A stretch of DNA of 64,000 nucleotides from NCBI RefSeq assembly GCF_030247195.1, contig NC_080671.1, positions 64,997,089-65,061,088 on the forward strand. The letters are read 5' to 3'. This stretch comes from Topomyia yanbarensis. Lineage: Eukaryota > Arthropoda > Insecta > Diptera > Culicidae. Below the pieces are notes generated by a model. It was not told where the DNA came from. It searched no databases and saw only the letters and a program-made list of their open reading frames with translations. Both the position numbers and the translations under genes were made by a program. Position 1 is the first letter of the stretch. Every line of letters begins with the position of its first letter. Positions 11,418-23,989 of this stretch are shown here, in pieces.

Positions 11418-13234
11418 GGGAAAATGTACTTTTGCATACAAAATATTTAAAATAATCCATAAAGAATTGTAAAACGATCCATAAAAAAGTTGTCCATGTT
11501 CCATAAAACACAACTGAAAATCCATAAAACAGTGTGAATGATCCATAAAAAGGGGTGATTTGATCCATAGATTATGTAAAATTGAACCATAAAATGGTCG
11601 CAAAAGAGCACTAAAATAGTAATAAAAGAGCAATTAAAATCAACCAATGCCCCATAAAAATATTGGAAATGTTCCATAAAATGATACATTTTGCGCCATA
11701 AATTAACTGACATTGATCCATAGAATATTAACAATGTACATTAAAACACGTCGATATGTTCCATAATATCGACAAAAATGTTCCACGGTATTACAAAATG
11801 GAGCAATAAAATGTCAGAAAAAGTTCCATAAATTTGATGAAAATGTTTGCTAGATAATTTTTCTTGGTCCATAGAAGATGTACAAATGAACATTAGAAAT
11901 GATTCATATATCGAACGTTAAATTATGGTTCATGGATATTTACAAAACGATCCATAAGAAAAGAAAATGTAAAACGATCCATTAATTTGTACTTATGAAC
12001 TAGAAAAAATTAATTTAATGAATTCATGCGAAATTTTATGGTAAACTGAAAAAATAAGTTGTGCTTAACAATTCTCATAATAGTGACAGTGTTTTAACAA
12101 GTGAGCTTATACTGGGAGCTAGTGTGATGCGGCTTGGCCGCATATCGGAGGCCAAGGATCCGAAGCGGTGCAAAGCCGCAAAGGATCCGTTGGACGAGGC
12201 ATTGATAAACCCGTAGCTGGAATTGCAAGCAAACCTGTGGTCCTCTCGTTTGCCCGGTTTACTTAAACATAGGGGCTATAGCTAGTTAAAAGCCGACTGA
12301 GCGGCAGCAAAGTCGGACAGTGCACTAGAAAGCGATGTGGCGTAGCCACATTAGTCAGTGCTCGTGTATAAAGTGTCCGTTTTCGCTTCAGATAGTTATT
12401 CAGATAGTATTTGCGACTCATGCCAGCCTGTATCAGTGGTCTAATAACTCTCAGCGCTCTAATATCATAAATACCCTGACGTTTAAAGAGTTGCCATAAT
12501 GATTTCAGGTTAGCTAAGGTCAGTTAGCTGACTAGTGGGATACGGAAGCTGAAGTTTCACTATAATATATGCATTGTTTGTTGTACTTTGACATTACAAC
12601 CAAATGTAATAAACTTTTTTATTAGTTCGAATAGCAACAATTTCGCATGAATTCATTGAATTTAACTTTTCTGGCACATAAGCACATATTAATGGATCGT
12701 TTTACATTTCCTTTTCCTATGGATCGTTTTGTAAATATTCATGAACCATAATTTAACGTTCGATATATGAATCATTTCTAATGTTCATTTTTACATCTTC
12801 TATGGAGTAAGAAAAATTATTTAGCAAACATTTTTATCAAATTTATGGAACTTTTTCTGACATTTTATTGCTCCATTTTGTTATACCGTGGAACATTTTG
12901 GTCGATATTATGGAACATATCGACGTGTTTTAATGTACATTGTTAATATTCTATGGATCAATATCAGTAAATTTATGGCACAAAATGTATCATTTTATGG
13001 AACATTTCCAATATTTTTATGGGGCATTAGTTGATTTTAATTGCTCTTTTATTACTATTTTAGTGCTCTTTTACGACCATTTTATGGTTCAATTTTACAT
13101 AATCTATGGATCATTCACACTGTTTTATGGATTTTCAGTTTTGTTTTATGGAACATGGACAACTTTTTTATGGATCGTTTTTCATTTTTTATGGATCATT
13201 TTTGTTGTTTTAGCGGCGCAAACTTAGGGCTGCC
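11418..13234. mobile_element. Fold-back element built from CCATAAAA-type subrepeats
   Basis: Two arms of about 590 bp (11447-12035 and 12640-13205) are inverse copies of high but not perfect identity. Each arm is a string of degenerate short units centred on (G/T)(A/T)TCCATAAAA, spaced roughly 20-35 bp. A 10-bp direct repeat GTTGATGAAA lies outside both ends (11408-11417, 13235-13244) and is a plausible target duplication. The outermost ends share GG...TTTGC in inverse orientation. The long open frames seen through the arms are products of the repeated motif. A 9-10 bp duplication would fit a Mutator-like or similar element; no transposase is present. Confidence 0.65.
12036..12639 (+). repeat. 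Loop of fold-back: unrelated insert with GC-rich hairpins, possibly a solo LTR
   Basis: This 600-bp loop differs sharply in composition from the arms. It has two short perfect hairpins of the same design, ATGCGGC-TTG-GCCGCAT (near 12127) and ATGTGGC-GTA-GCCACAT (near 12334), a TATA-like stretch near 12564 and AATAAA near 12608. This promoter/hairpin/poly(A) order fits a solo LTR, but I could not find matching target duplications, so it may simply be the element's own loop. Confidence 0.35.
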
Positions 13235-13460
13235 GTTGATGAAATCGAAACTACCTCTGCATCTCCACGAACATCACGGGAAAGGAAACCGCTATTTGCT
13301 AACACACACGAATGAATCCGCTAAGAGCGAGACAAGCGGGCACTGTCAATCGCGCACAATCGTTCACGTTGGTAGCTCTGCATGAGGTGTTGCTCATTCC
13401 ATCAATCGCATCCGAGCCTATTTGACAGCGTAATATGTGTTATTCACATCATTTACTATA

Positions 13461-13787
13461 CACTCAAAAAAGTAAACGTTATGCCTATTGATTTTACACA
13501 TAGATTTTTGCAATTAACGGAGGCATATAGACACTATTTGCTGGAACATAAACCTAATGTGTGTATTTACAAGAAATATTAATCTTACATTTACATTTCA
13601 TAACTATTAGACACATAAAACCCCATTCTATAACAGTATGCATATATAACTTATGTGTGTGCATACATAGTTTATACAGTTGACACATAGAAGGTATGTG
13701 TGCGCGTGATAACAATAGCATTTCTTCTTCATATGAATTTTAAGCGGTTTGAAGCAAATAGAATTAACGTTTGGATTTTTTTCAGTG
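13461..13787. mobile_element. 327-bp MITE-like element, TA target duplication
   Basis: CACTCAAAAAAGTAAACGTTA at the left pairs with an inverse copy at the right (AACGTTTGGA, then TTTTTTCAGTG), and TA flanks both ends (13459-13460, 13788-13789). No coding capacity. Confidence 0.65.
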
Positions 13788-14191
13788 TAGATACCCCACA
13801 GAAAGGAGAAAAGATCAGGAAGTATGTCTTGGTAGACAATATGATCTATGTTCGAAAATCGCTCGCGATAACTTTCCGAGAATTCGAAACAACCAATTTA
13901 AACTCCGGACAGTCAGCCATTTAGAGTATTGCACCATATTAGCTCTTCAATGATCACTTCCAGATTTTTCGTTAAGCTTTTCGTTTCCATTAATCTTCAG
14001 CATAAACTTCACGTTAAATAGCAAGAAAATGTCTTAAAACATAAACAATCGTTATTTTTTTCAAATATTTTTTCACGCGATCGCGTCATTTTTTTCTCTT
14101 CCCTATCAGCAAACGACCCAGAGTTCTTCACTAAAACAAGCTCCTGCCCGAGGTGAAACTGAGTCAGGCTCCAACCCCAACTGCTGTCAAA

Positions 14192-14296
14192 ATGCACGAA
14201 CTGATAGCGGCTGCCGCTAAAAAACGTCCCAGCCACGAGTTTAAACAAAAACGGCATAAGGTGACTCGTACCCCGGATGGCAACGTGGCGGGTTAA
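14192..14296 (+). pseudogene. Short coding-like remnant (34 codons)
   Basis: An ATG-initiated frame reads MHELIAAAAKKRPSHEFKQK, then a basic, hydrophilic stretch to a stop. The composition is protein-like and the DNA is GC-rich against its surroundings. No family is recognised, and a chance frame cannot be excluded. Confidence 0.2.
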
Positions 14297-14399
14297 GGGA
14301 TAGGAGTTCTGTATCAGAGGTGAATGGCAACATAGTGTGGCCCCATGTTGCACAATAATACAGTTTTGCCCCCTTAGGCGTGTAAATTGTTATAATTAA

Positions 14400-15075
14400 C
14401 TTCGAATATAACCTATCGTACCAAATTTATAAAATTTATAAAATTTAGAAAAAAAAGTATTCGACTTAGCTTGAAAAATATTTGGACAGACATAAAATCA
14501 CTGCCAAAATGTTGCCAGATGTATAACCTTTCCAAGAAGTGTTTATTTGGCAAAATCAGTGCAAAAACGCCATTGCACGAGCTCGTCAGAGAAAAACTGA
14601 CCTACTTGATTCCGCTTCGTCACGGTCTGCTATACTCAACTGTTGTTCTGATTCGCTTTGCTCCATCCGCTAAATGGTTTCTCTCGTTTCGAAAACAACT
14701 CGTGCGCATGCGTCAGTCACTGAGGTCTCCAACTTGGCTTGATGTGTCACTATGAAGCAGCTTGCCTTTGAGATTGACTTTCGTTATGTCTGAGGAGCCC
14801 AGAGGAGTCCGCCTTCGTCGAGCTTGTGCAATGTCTCAAGGTTTTCCCGAGGTTCTCTCCGAAAGCTTCATCACTACTCTGAGGTTACCTGCTTTCCTTT
14901 CTATTGCGCTCGCACGCTCGCTGGTTGGTTTCTCTCGTTCCGAAACCCCGCGCCTGTTGTAGGCTTCCACTTTCTGTAAATGCGTTTTCCCCCGAATCGT
15001 TAACGGCATGCCTGCTGAAGGCTTCCGCTATTCAACGAGCGTTTTCTTCTGATTCGCTAACAGCATGCCTGCTGA
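14400..15075. other. Repetitive GC-richer stretch, unassigned
   Basis: The phrase AACRGCATGCCTGCTGAAG(A/G)CTTC recurs near 15001 and 15059, and GTTTCTCTCGTT(C/T)CGAAA recurs near 14680 and 14930, so the stretch contains internal duplications. No gene is recognised. Confidence 0.35.
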
Positions 15076-15097
15076 AGACTTCTGTCTTCCACCGCAG

Positions 15098-15354
15098 TCG
15101 CAGTCGCAGCCGGGCCAATAATAAGATCCAGGAACAACTCACCAGCGACTAATACGAATTCGAAACGAGGAAGTCCGCAGAAACAACACACCCCATCCAG
15201 CAAACCCACGACAACCTCACCGGATAACTTGAGCCCACCACCAAAAAGAACCGCTACCACAACCACCAACGAAACTATTGGTTCAATCGTTGAAGCCTTT
15301 TCCAATGCTAACAGGTCTAAGTCACCAAACGACACAGATCGACGAATTGAGAAA
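15098..15354 (+). CDS. Exon-like open segment rich in Ser/Thr/Pro/Asn
   Basis: An open frame of 100 codons (15076-15375) without a start codon contains this segment, bounded by an acceptor-like CTTCTGTCTTCCACCGCAG and a donor-like GAAA|GTATTT. The product has RGSPQKQHTPSSKP, then Thr/Ser/Pro-rich sequence, LSPPPKRTATTT, and a more ordered ETIGSIVEAF...DTDRRIEK end at the putative donor. It could be a disordered-region exon of a host gene or the N-terminal part of a retrotransposon gag/ORF1. I do not recognise it. Confidence 0.3.
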
Positions 15355-15375
15355 GTATTTGTTAGTACACTATGA

Positions 15376-17417
15376 ATTTTTCACACAATCTTTCCGTGAC
15401 ACTTAAATATTTTCAAACAACTGGTACAAATTACAAAAAAAATGTTAATAATACCAAATTGCAGAGTACATTAGTGTTAAATCATAAAAGAAATCTGGTG
15501 AGCTTTGTTATGAAAATCGTTTGATACTATTCAACCACAAAAGTTAGTTGTTTTGTTACCCACATTCTGAACTACACTTGTCCAACATGAATGATCCATT
15601 CGGTTAAAACCTTTAATTAAAGAAACAAACGACTATTCTTTTATTGCATTTGTTTTTTTTTTAATTTTAGTGAAATAACGATCTGTATGAGCTGGAATGC
15701 AGTTAAAATATCATTTTCCCATACTAATTTCCATAGAAACTTTAAACGCCATGCCCAATTCAAGGAGAAACCAACCACCGCATATATTTATTTTTTGTTC
15801 CAAAAAGGAACTTAAAAAGTGCTATGCTGGAAAATGGAATATGACGAGCTACTCTATTGTTCGTATAATGTCAAAACATTTATTCCATGGACAAATAATT
15901 GGATAATTGTCTAGCCATGCTATAGAATAAATATAGTGTTGTGTTGCTTACCTTACATTCCCTAAATGGTTTAACACGACAAGAAGACCCTGTTTTGCCA
16001 AACAAAACAGGTCTCGTTTCCGCTCGGACGCTATTGTGTTAGCACACTGTACACCGAAGCAACACTAGTAAGACAATTTTGTAATTATACTTAGATAGAA
16101 CAATTGGGAGCTCTGCCAACCAGGAACTAGGACAAACCGCCTTTGGTGGACTTAACGGCTACTGTTCCCATTCAAACCAGGAGGAGCAGCAGGACAAAAG
16201 AAAACCATAAAAATCAGCATCAGTTTCAACGCAAGGGACTCCATTGTTCAAACTGACATGACATACTAAGGAGCAACAATTTTTTCCCCCTGTGCTACAG
16301 TATCGTTGCTGGCACGGTTTCTGCTCGAAAAATGGATTCACTTGTAACAATGACTTGACAGTAATTGTTACGAGATTTGAGCCACTTTAAAGGTTTCCCA
16401 GCCAGTCTGCCGTGAAGATGAAGCGAGCGCCAATTGAATGGGAAGATACAATCTTGGTTTCCATTGACCAAAGAAACAGCAAACTCTTGCTGCATCGACT
16501 GCTAATCATTGATTTGGAAAATTGCTTTCATCCTTACCATTTTATTTTAGTTCGCACACCACTGCACTGGCTCCAGAATGAGGCTGAGTGAGTTTTCTGC
16601 TGTCACACATTCTTGGATCTGGTAAAACTAGATAAATCAACTATTTGCTACATCATGCGGTTCCCAGAGTAACTATTCACGCATCGGTGCACTACGCCCT
16701 CAGATGATAGATTCCTGTGAAGCTCGAAAAGCCACAGCAAAAGTAAGCCACATGCCAGTTTGCTTTCATTGAGTATTTATGACGATGTGGAAACATTCAG
16801 TAAATCCCAACCCATCCGTATTTTCTGAACACCAGTACAAACAGGCGTCTTCACTGAAAAACAAACAACTGCACATCTTACTCCCACCACCCCCTTCTGC
16901 TGTTCGTTGTACTTGGAGCGACCCATATCTACGTACGCATTACTCGGAAGCTTCTGTTCGCTATAAATTTTCTAACACTACATGACTACTACCTCCAGTT
17001 CAATTGCTGGTATCCATTCATTACACAAGTTGGCAGTGTATCGGCAGAGTGGCGAACCGCCCTCATCAGCCCGTTTGTCCCTAATGCATTCAGGAACCAT
17101 TATCCAACATAATTCTGCATGTGTCTCATTTAATCGTCACAACACTCGAAACATTAATTGTTTTGTTGAAATTTATCGAATAGCATAACGACTACATAGG
17201 CCGCAGCAGGTGTGGCATCAGCTCTGTCGCTGGTATGTCGAGTGTTACATGCTACACGATCATGACATTTGCTTTAGCATAATGCTGTCACGTTAACAAA
17301 AAATTGACTTAGCGACAGGTTTATAACTGCTAGCTTCTAACTTTCATAGAGATATCCCATTCGAATAATGTGGGATTTTTAGTTCAGATTATTTCCTTTT
17401 TAAAATGTATAAAATTA
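15376..17417. other. Unassigned DNA with one perfect hairpin
   Basis: No gene was recognised. A hairpin CCTGTTTTG-CCAAA-CAAAACAGG lies at 15989-16011. Open frames up to 69 codons are unremarkable. Confidence 0.35.
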
Positions 17418-17831
17418 GGGTTACCAATGGGACTGATAATTCAGTCAAATCCACCCGGAATTCGGGCACCAATTGGTTGTATCATTTGAACCGAAAGTCT
17501 GGCAGAAACAAGTCCAATCTCGAAAGAGACAAGTTCAAATGATGTACTGTTCAAGTCGAATTAAGATAAGCCATTTTGGCCAAATCTCATATTAAGCTAT
17601 CTAACAAAAGTAAAGAGCAGAGGATTTGCATGTAATTGACTTATTGACTTTATTGACAAAAATGCTCTGGAAAGATTGAATTGTAAAATTATGCTCTAGA
17701 ATAATATTGATCTGAATGATATTGGCTGCTTTGAGACTAAAATTATGAACTTTTGAAATAAAATAAAGGACGCTTCCCAGAAGCCTCGAAAACAAGAACA
17801 TGTTCGTTAAAATAAGAGCAGTTGGTAACCC
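17418..17831. mobile_element. 414-bp MITE-like element, TA target duplication
   Basis: GGGTTACCAA at the left and TTGGTAACCC at the right are perfect 10-bp inverted ends with TA on both sides (17416-17417, 17832-17833). No coding capacity. Confidence 0.6.
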
Positions 17832-17996
17832 TAATAAAACATGATGTAGGCTCTTAATATTATACGTGTCCGTCCATTCCTGCTAGAGGTACGTTTAGTA
17901 ATCATAATTGAACGGCTTCTGTCCACATTTTCTTCGAAATTGCCTTTTTGGTATTTTTGTTCTAAGTAAAATTTAAAAACTATTTTAAGTGTTAGT

Positions 17997-18185
17997 CTTC
18001 TCATATAGAAAGGTTATGTATGCTATTGCTCCTAGCATTAATATTTTAAGCAAGGTTCGAATCATTTACCCCATGCGACTCAGTTCATCAAGATCGGAAA
18101 ATTTCGGTGTGTATGTGTGTGTCCAATAAAATTACTCATTTTCCTTAGAAATCATCTAAAATTAATGCTGGTTCCGGAGTAACGG
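17997..18185 (-). repeat. Fragment of the AGAAAGG / GACTCAGT repeat family
   Basis: In inverse orientation it carries the landmarks of the copies at 24960-25262 and 26590-26815: an AGAAAGGTTATG-type end, a CGACTCAGTTCATCAAGATCGG block and a TGTGTATGTGTGTG run. It is an incomplete copy of a dispersed family. Confidence 0.5.
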
Positions 18186-19454
18186 AACCTAATTGCTTAG
18201 CTTTATTGCTTCAGCTTACTGATTCTTCTTCTTGGGGTGTGCCACAGCTGGATTTTTGTGTGAACATTCGACTCGTTTCGAAACCTACCACTCCTCGAGG
18301 ATCCAGCCTTCCTTCATGCTTATCGCTATTCATACTCGGAACTGTTCAAAGAGCTTCAAAAGTCTGGCTTGTAGTATGTTGGCGTTGTGTGGGATTTACT
18401 TCGGTGCCTGACCACTAAAAATAATCCTTACTTCGCTTCTTTTTCTCACAAATCTTCTACAGTTAACTCGGATTCGGTTCGGTCGGTTATGCGATGCGAC
18501 GCTCGAGGCTCGATTCGGTCGGTCCCCGGTATTCGATTGCATATTTTGTGCAAAAATCAAAACTTTCGCTCGGCTGCACTGGTTCGGTTGGAAAGTGTGA
18601 TTATTGCAGAACTCGATGTAAGTGTTGGTGATAAAAATTTTGCAGTAAAATCAACATAAAAGTTAATTTTATTTGTGGTTTGGCAAGTATTCGCTCTAAT
18701 ATCATGTGCATGAACTTGTTCCATAAAGAGGTTCAATATCAATAAATAAATGTTCAAGAGTGAAAGAGATGCCCGGTTGCGATTCTAAGCGTGCGAAGAG
18801 CATGGCGATGGTTTGAAAATATGCAGATTCTTGTTGGAATATTTTGACGTATCGTGTCAAGTGTGACGTCGGCAGTCGTCGTGATGTTGGTGTTCGGTAA
18901 AGTGAAGAACGGAGCAAGTTGGTAGAGTCAAGGTGATGGCTAGTCGAAAAATTTAAAAAAAATCGAGCAATTTTTTTTTTTTTTGGTATTTTGTCTGAAC
19001 GTTGAACTTTGTCACAAGTAAAACAATTAGGTTTCCAATGCGAGTGGGTAGTACTATCCATACTCTCTGACCGCCGGCCCTGATCATTATGCCAAATGTC
19101 AGTTTTGCTAAATGAACAAATACCCAGACCCCTTGTCTCGACACATCTAAATAACGATATTTTTCACAACGAGTACTCTTCGTACTGTTACGAATCATGG
19201 GCAATTGATGATGACGTCCTTGTGTTCGCATTGTGAACAGAAGGGTAACGTTGAGTTTCTGAATCAATGTGTCAATGATGCCTTTTCACCTAGATCAAGA
19301 GAATCGGCATGAGTATGTGTGTCCAACTACCATTTTCCACCATTCAAGCTGCCAATCGACTATCGAGGCCGATCTCTGTATTTTGTTAGAGTTTCATCAG
19401 CTTCTCGATGTCAGTATGTTAGTATACTTGATAAAGTTCATATGGCTGTACCTA
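18186..19454. other. Unassigned DNA
   Basis: No gene was seen. A 20-bp phrase near 18450 (AAATCTTCTACAGTTAACTC) recurs at 22503 next to a (CAACG)n run, showing shared repeat ancestry. Confidence 0.35.
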
Positions 19455-20503
19455 GGGTTCGCAGTACCGACCCTTTTTGGCGAGAACCGGTACTACGGTA
19501 CTGAAGCCCTCAGTACCGGTAGTACCGGTAAAGTACCGGTACTCGAATATTTTTTTAAAAAAAAATCGAAAAAAGCTTCAAAGTGAAATTGAATGCTCAA
19601 ACTGATGACCTTATTCTCAGATGATTGATTTGTGCTGATCAAAAAAACATGTTTATTGTTTTAATTGATTTGGAATGGCATGACTCATTTCAGAAGAAAA
19701 TATTTTTCGTATGCGGCACCTTCTTTTATTTCGAAATCTAGTCCACTTTGAAATCAGTAACTGCTAAGCGGTGCGACTTTTGTCGACTTCAACAGATGGT
19801 AAATGTAAGAAACACTATTAACAACAGTAAATCGAAGCGAGAATGGCAGTAAATCCGAGCAGGTTGCTGGCATTTCCTCTCTTGATTTTCTGTAAATTGG
19901 TTTTGACCTGCATACCAAGGCTCCTTGCTTTCCTGTAAACTATGGAGTCTTGCTGAATTTTCCGATCACCAATAATGACAAATCGCCCCATTTGGAGTAG
20001 TTCACCAAGTCTAAAATTGTTTGCTACTAAATCGCTGTTCGTTCTTTTATAAATATAGGTTTACGAGCAAACCTAAGACATGGCTTAGACCATAGTCTTA
20101 TTACGCGCCACCCAGTGAAAAATGGAAACCAATCAGAATGTCGCTAATAAAAAAAATTCATAGCAAATTTTTACGTCTCTTACGCTAGATGTGAATATTT
20201 TGAAATTTAGTACAAGATCGTTAAAATTTAATTTCAAATTAAGCAGGAATTTAAACATTCCGTTCAGTACAACGGGAGCTAGTAATATTTAACTTATAGA
20301 AGGTAATTAATATAATTAAAAGTCATCTTGCAGACCGATATTTTGAAACAGGTCCCCCTAGAGAGCCCACATATTTTTCATAAAAAAATTGTATGGTACC
20401 GAAAATACCGGTACTGGCATTTCTTCAGTACCGGTATTACGGTACCAAGAATGGGTCGGTATTCCCGGGATTTTCGGTACCGGTATTACCGGTACCACAA
20501 CCC
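19455..20503. mobile_element. About 1.05-kb TIR element with GGTACCGGTA-rich ends
   Basis: The outer ends GGGTTCGCAGTACCG and the inverse of GGGTTGTGGTACCG are flanked by TA (19453-19454, 20504-20505). About 100 bp at each end is a string of GTACCGGTA-type palindromes. The middle is A+T-rich and non-coding. Confidence 0.65.
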
Positions 20504-20505
20504 TA

Positions 20506-21025
20506 ATCAGCACTGACACGATAGAAACCACGAAAAAATTCGTCGCGTGATTGAATATTCTTAAAAAATATAAGCAGTGCTCCTTATAGCCGGCTATCCG
20601 GAGTTCAAGTTGCTTATTTTACTAATCGTATTAATACAACAAATGATAAATTTCCTAAATTCTCGACAGCCGGCTGCCCAGAGCAATTATTACATGATAA
20701 CGCTATTGGCACACTTACTAACAACTCTCCCCTTCCCGTGATACATGTGGAGACGCAGAGGATTCCTCGGTCTCTAGTAGCAACATGTATCGGACTAACA
20801 TTCCTTCCTTTCCCAGAAGATCTGCATTCGGACGTGGCCGGTGTCGGTATTGATCAGCATGCAGGGATCAGAATAGATTGTGCAATGTGGCTCATCATGT
20901 TATTCCCAAGCATGTTGTTCCAATCAACATTTTGCAACCTAATTTGGTTCTGGTCAATAACGGAGTAGCAACTACGGGCGATCTCTTATGCTTATGCTTA
21001 TGCTCATTTCCTCATTTCCTGTTTG
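20506..21025. other. Unassigned DNA
   Basis: The phrase AGCCGGCT(A/G)(C/T)C occurs near 20588 and 20669, and again near 22032 in the next unassigned region, as a low-copy repeat. No gene is recognised. Confidence 0.3.
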
Positions 21026-21241
21026 TCATTCGCCTCTCCGAAGTTCACGAATCATCAAGGCCCAATAGGTTTCGATTGGACGGAGTTCAGGACTGTTTTG
21101 TAGGTTCATGTTTTTCGGTGCGAAACTCTGAAAATTACCCGCATATAATTCCTCCCGTAGTAGCATAAAGCCAAATCCGACCAAAAGAATTGTTTTAGAT
21201 CGCAATATCTTAAAAACGGCAAAATTCATTTTTGGGAGCAC
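21026..21241 (-). pseudogene. Tc1/mariner-type transposase C-terminal fragment
   Basis: The minus-strand frame reads FAPKNMNLQNSPELRPIE, then TYWALMIREL. The family's last catalytic acidic residue lies in the conserved PELRPIE-x-x-WA-x-x-K/R-x-x-L motif. Just upstream, in another frame, FWSDLAL-x-YY corresponds to the second catalytic Asp (usual W-x-DLA-x-x-HY). About 34 residues separate the two, the Tc1-like spacing. At least one frameshift lies between them and the N-terminal half is absent, so the copy is dead. The DDE transposase role (cut-and-paste of TIR elements) is known for the family; this is only a relic. Confidence 0.7.
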
Positions 21242-22560
21242 TCAGTTTTGTAAATCTCACCTGGTCGTCAAACGGTGAGATAGCATAGTCTTCACTAAAG
21301 GGATTGGAATGGCAAAGAGGCGCCATGTTCCGTTTGTAGTTTCAATTCAGCTGTAGAAGCTTATAGCTGAGTTTGGATTCAGGACGGAGCATGTCGTTTC
21401 TTTGTTTTTTTAATCTCTTTAGTTCTCACAAGTCTCGTATCTCATGCCTCCACGCGAGTCTAAATCTATTGATTACATTTGGTCCTTAGACCGGCGACGA
21501 CTGGGTGCTATCAGCCTTCTGCCGATAGTAACAGAATGAGAGGGCGCGAACAAATATAATCAAGGAAAGCGTACCGTAAAAATGAATATCTGATCGGAAA
21601 TCAGCCGCAACAAGACTTTAATCTGACTAGTATCGATGATCGTGGGTCAATACGTACTGAAAATTCGCCGCGTCTGATTTTATTAATTTAATTTCAAGTT
21701 CCGTTATTGCTAACCAGCCCGTGTATTAGGTTAATAATCCTTTGTATTTCTCTTCAATGATCATTTTTATCGCTTGTATACGTGTATTTTACAAATCATC
21801 CGATACGTAAAATAGGAAATACATACCTTGATTTATAACATCTCGCGCTATCAGAACTCTCTGTTTGTATAACGTGTTATCACTCGGTAGTTTTCAACCA
21901 AATAAATATATCGTAGAGAAGAAGTAGCGAATTCTGTCTAAATACTATTACAATAGATAGTGATCCGGCCAATTATGCAGATAAGATTAGATGTGAGGAG
22001 TTCAAATTGCTTTTGTTTAGGAAACATAGGATACTCACGGTAGCCGGCTGCCCAGAGTTTAAAAAGAACCAAAAACTAAACAAGATCTTTTCTTTTTCGA
22101 GTGATCGTGTACTCGAAGACTAACTAAACAACTAGATAACAAAATATTCTTTACAGGTCGCATCGCTTGCTTGGAGCGAATCCTAGACCTTATTCCCTTC
22201 CAAACCACCAACTCCGCGACACCTATGGAAGAGTCTGATGAATCGTCGTCCTTCCATTAAGTAGGTGGAGCATCAACACTTCCCGTCTATCCTATCCTTT
22301 ATCCTTCCCCGTGAACGGTGGAGATGGGGGCGGCCGGCAATGATGGCTATCATGTTGTTGAGGATTTAATATGGGTCCGATTGGTATGAATTCCTACTTA
22401 CCACTTCCTAGGCAACTCTTATTAGATAATCAGCAGTCATACATGATGAAGTCAGTGTGCAATCCGCTAAAATCATCGTCACAACGCAACGCAACGCAAC
22501 GCAAATCTTCTACAGTTAACTCAAAGAAACCTTGCTTGATCCATGAATTAACTCGATGTT
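21242..22560. other. Unassigned DNA with a short (CAACG)n run
   Basis: A run of four CAACG units near 22484-22502 is the only array. No gene was recognised. Confidence 0.35.
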
Positions 22561-22930
22561 TTGAGCCATTTTGCACCAGACTTTTTTCTTGCTATCCGTC
22601 TCCATCTATTTCCCCGTTTGGATCATCTGCGTACTGGACCCGTTTTGCCCCGAACTTCACTCGTATATTTCCCAGATATAATTTATAGCCAACCATTTAA
22701 CTCCTGGTTTTATGGGACACTTAGCTCCATTTTCTGTGCCCATTTAGCTCCCAGCTTTATCACGATCTACTCGGATAGTCCCCGACGGTGAACTGACCTT
22801 ACTCCAGCTTAGAGTTTCATGGCGAAGGATTGTTTCCTGAAACTGATACCCGTTTGCTTGAGTTATTTAGCCCCCTCCCCAACTTTAGTGAGATCTACTT
22901 GGATATTTCCCGGCGGCGAAACTACCCTGA
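22561..22930. repeat. Degenerate repeated module (CATTTAGCTCCC type)
   Basis: A module with CATTTA(G/A)CTCC, then a TTTATCACGATCTACTCGGAT-like stretch and a CCCCGRCGGYGAA end appears near 22740 and 22870. A related version occurs near 27755-27815. The function is unknown; it may be UTR or LTR of a decayed retroelement. Confidence 0.3.
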
Positions 22931-23944
22931 AAAACATGTTTAATCCACCTAACAGTGTGATGAGACATTTCTTATAACTCTTATCACTCTTCGGATATTA
23001 TATCGTTTGAGAACATTTAGAACTTGATGCTTCGCGATGTTTTTGATAACACATACTACATGGGATAGTGGCAGGACTCAGAGAATCGCTCAAATCAGCA
23101 TAGGACAACATCAGTGCTAGAAATCTCAAACCAAATCAATGGGAAAGCGAAAAAATGGCCCAAAAATAGACATACCAACGAATTATTGTTGATGCTTTGT
23201 TAATAAAATATCTATATTGTGGTGGGAAAACTGAATTTTCCTAAAGGGGTTATATATTGTACTGAGCCAAAAAAATCGAATTTTTTCAAATAGTTTATAA
23301 TTTTCGCAAACTTATTAGGATAAGTTTTCGTAATATTGTGTAGGAAAAAAGCTGAAAATTTCAGTATTTTCTCTATCTGCAACGTATAAACCCTTAAGTA
23401 TACCAATTCATTGGTATACGAATTGGAATAGTTTCGCCAAATTTTGGAAGAAGTCTATGAAATAACCCCTTGAGAACTACCTAAAAATTGTTGTAGTTCG
23501 ATGCAATAAAAAATCTCCAAAAAAGAATTATTAATGTCAAACACAGCGAATAATACACACAATAAAGACCCATTTTTATCAGTCTCATGGTGTATTTTAG
23601 GCTGACATAATGGGGACATTGACTAAATCGGGCAATTTTTTTTCTTTATAATAAACTGAAGCTGTTAAAATATTCTTCTCGTCCCTTGATGTAGTCTGAT
23701 AACTATTTCTGATTATGATGAACTTTTTATTTTCGCATATTTCGCATATCTTCATGATAAGGAAAACATGCTCAAGAAAGGATTTACTCGAATTCAGTCT
23801 TGTTCGTCTGCTAGAGCCCATCAAACATATGTTCATATTTGGCTGATAAAATCGGGGTTTCAATGTGTTATAATAGATATTCAGCATTCGAAGAAGTTTC
23901 TTTTGAACGAGTGTAGAACGACTTTGTTTCTACTTACTTGAAAT
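22931..23944. other. Unassigned A+T-rich DNA with a repeat end
   Basis: GTTTAATCCACCTA near 22940 recurs near 24463 and marks the start of a dispersed repeat. Nothing else was recognised. Confidence 0.35.
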
Positions 23945-23989
23945 CAGCGGCGTAGCCAGAAATTCGGTTTAGTGAAAATCGATCATACT

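Noticed and set aside
11352..11734. 93-95 codon Phe/Tyr/Met/Trp-rich frames in the fold-back arms (also 12940-13385)
   Set aside because: They arise from the repeated TTTTATGGATC motif; both arms give the same pseudo-protein.
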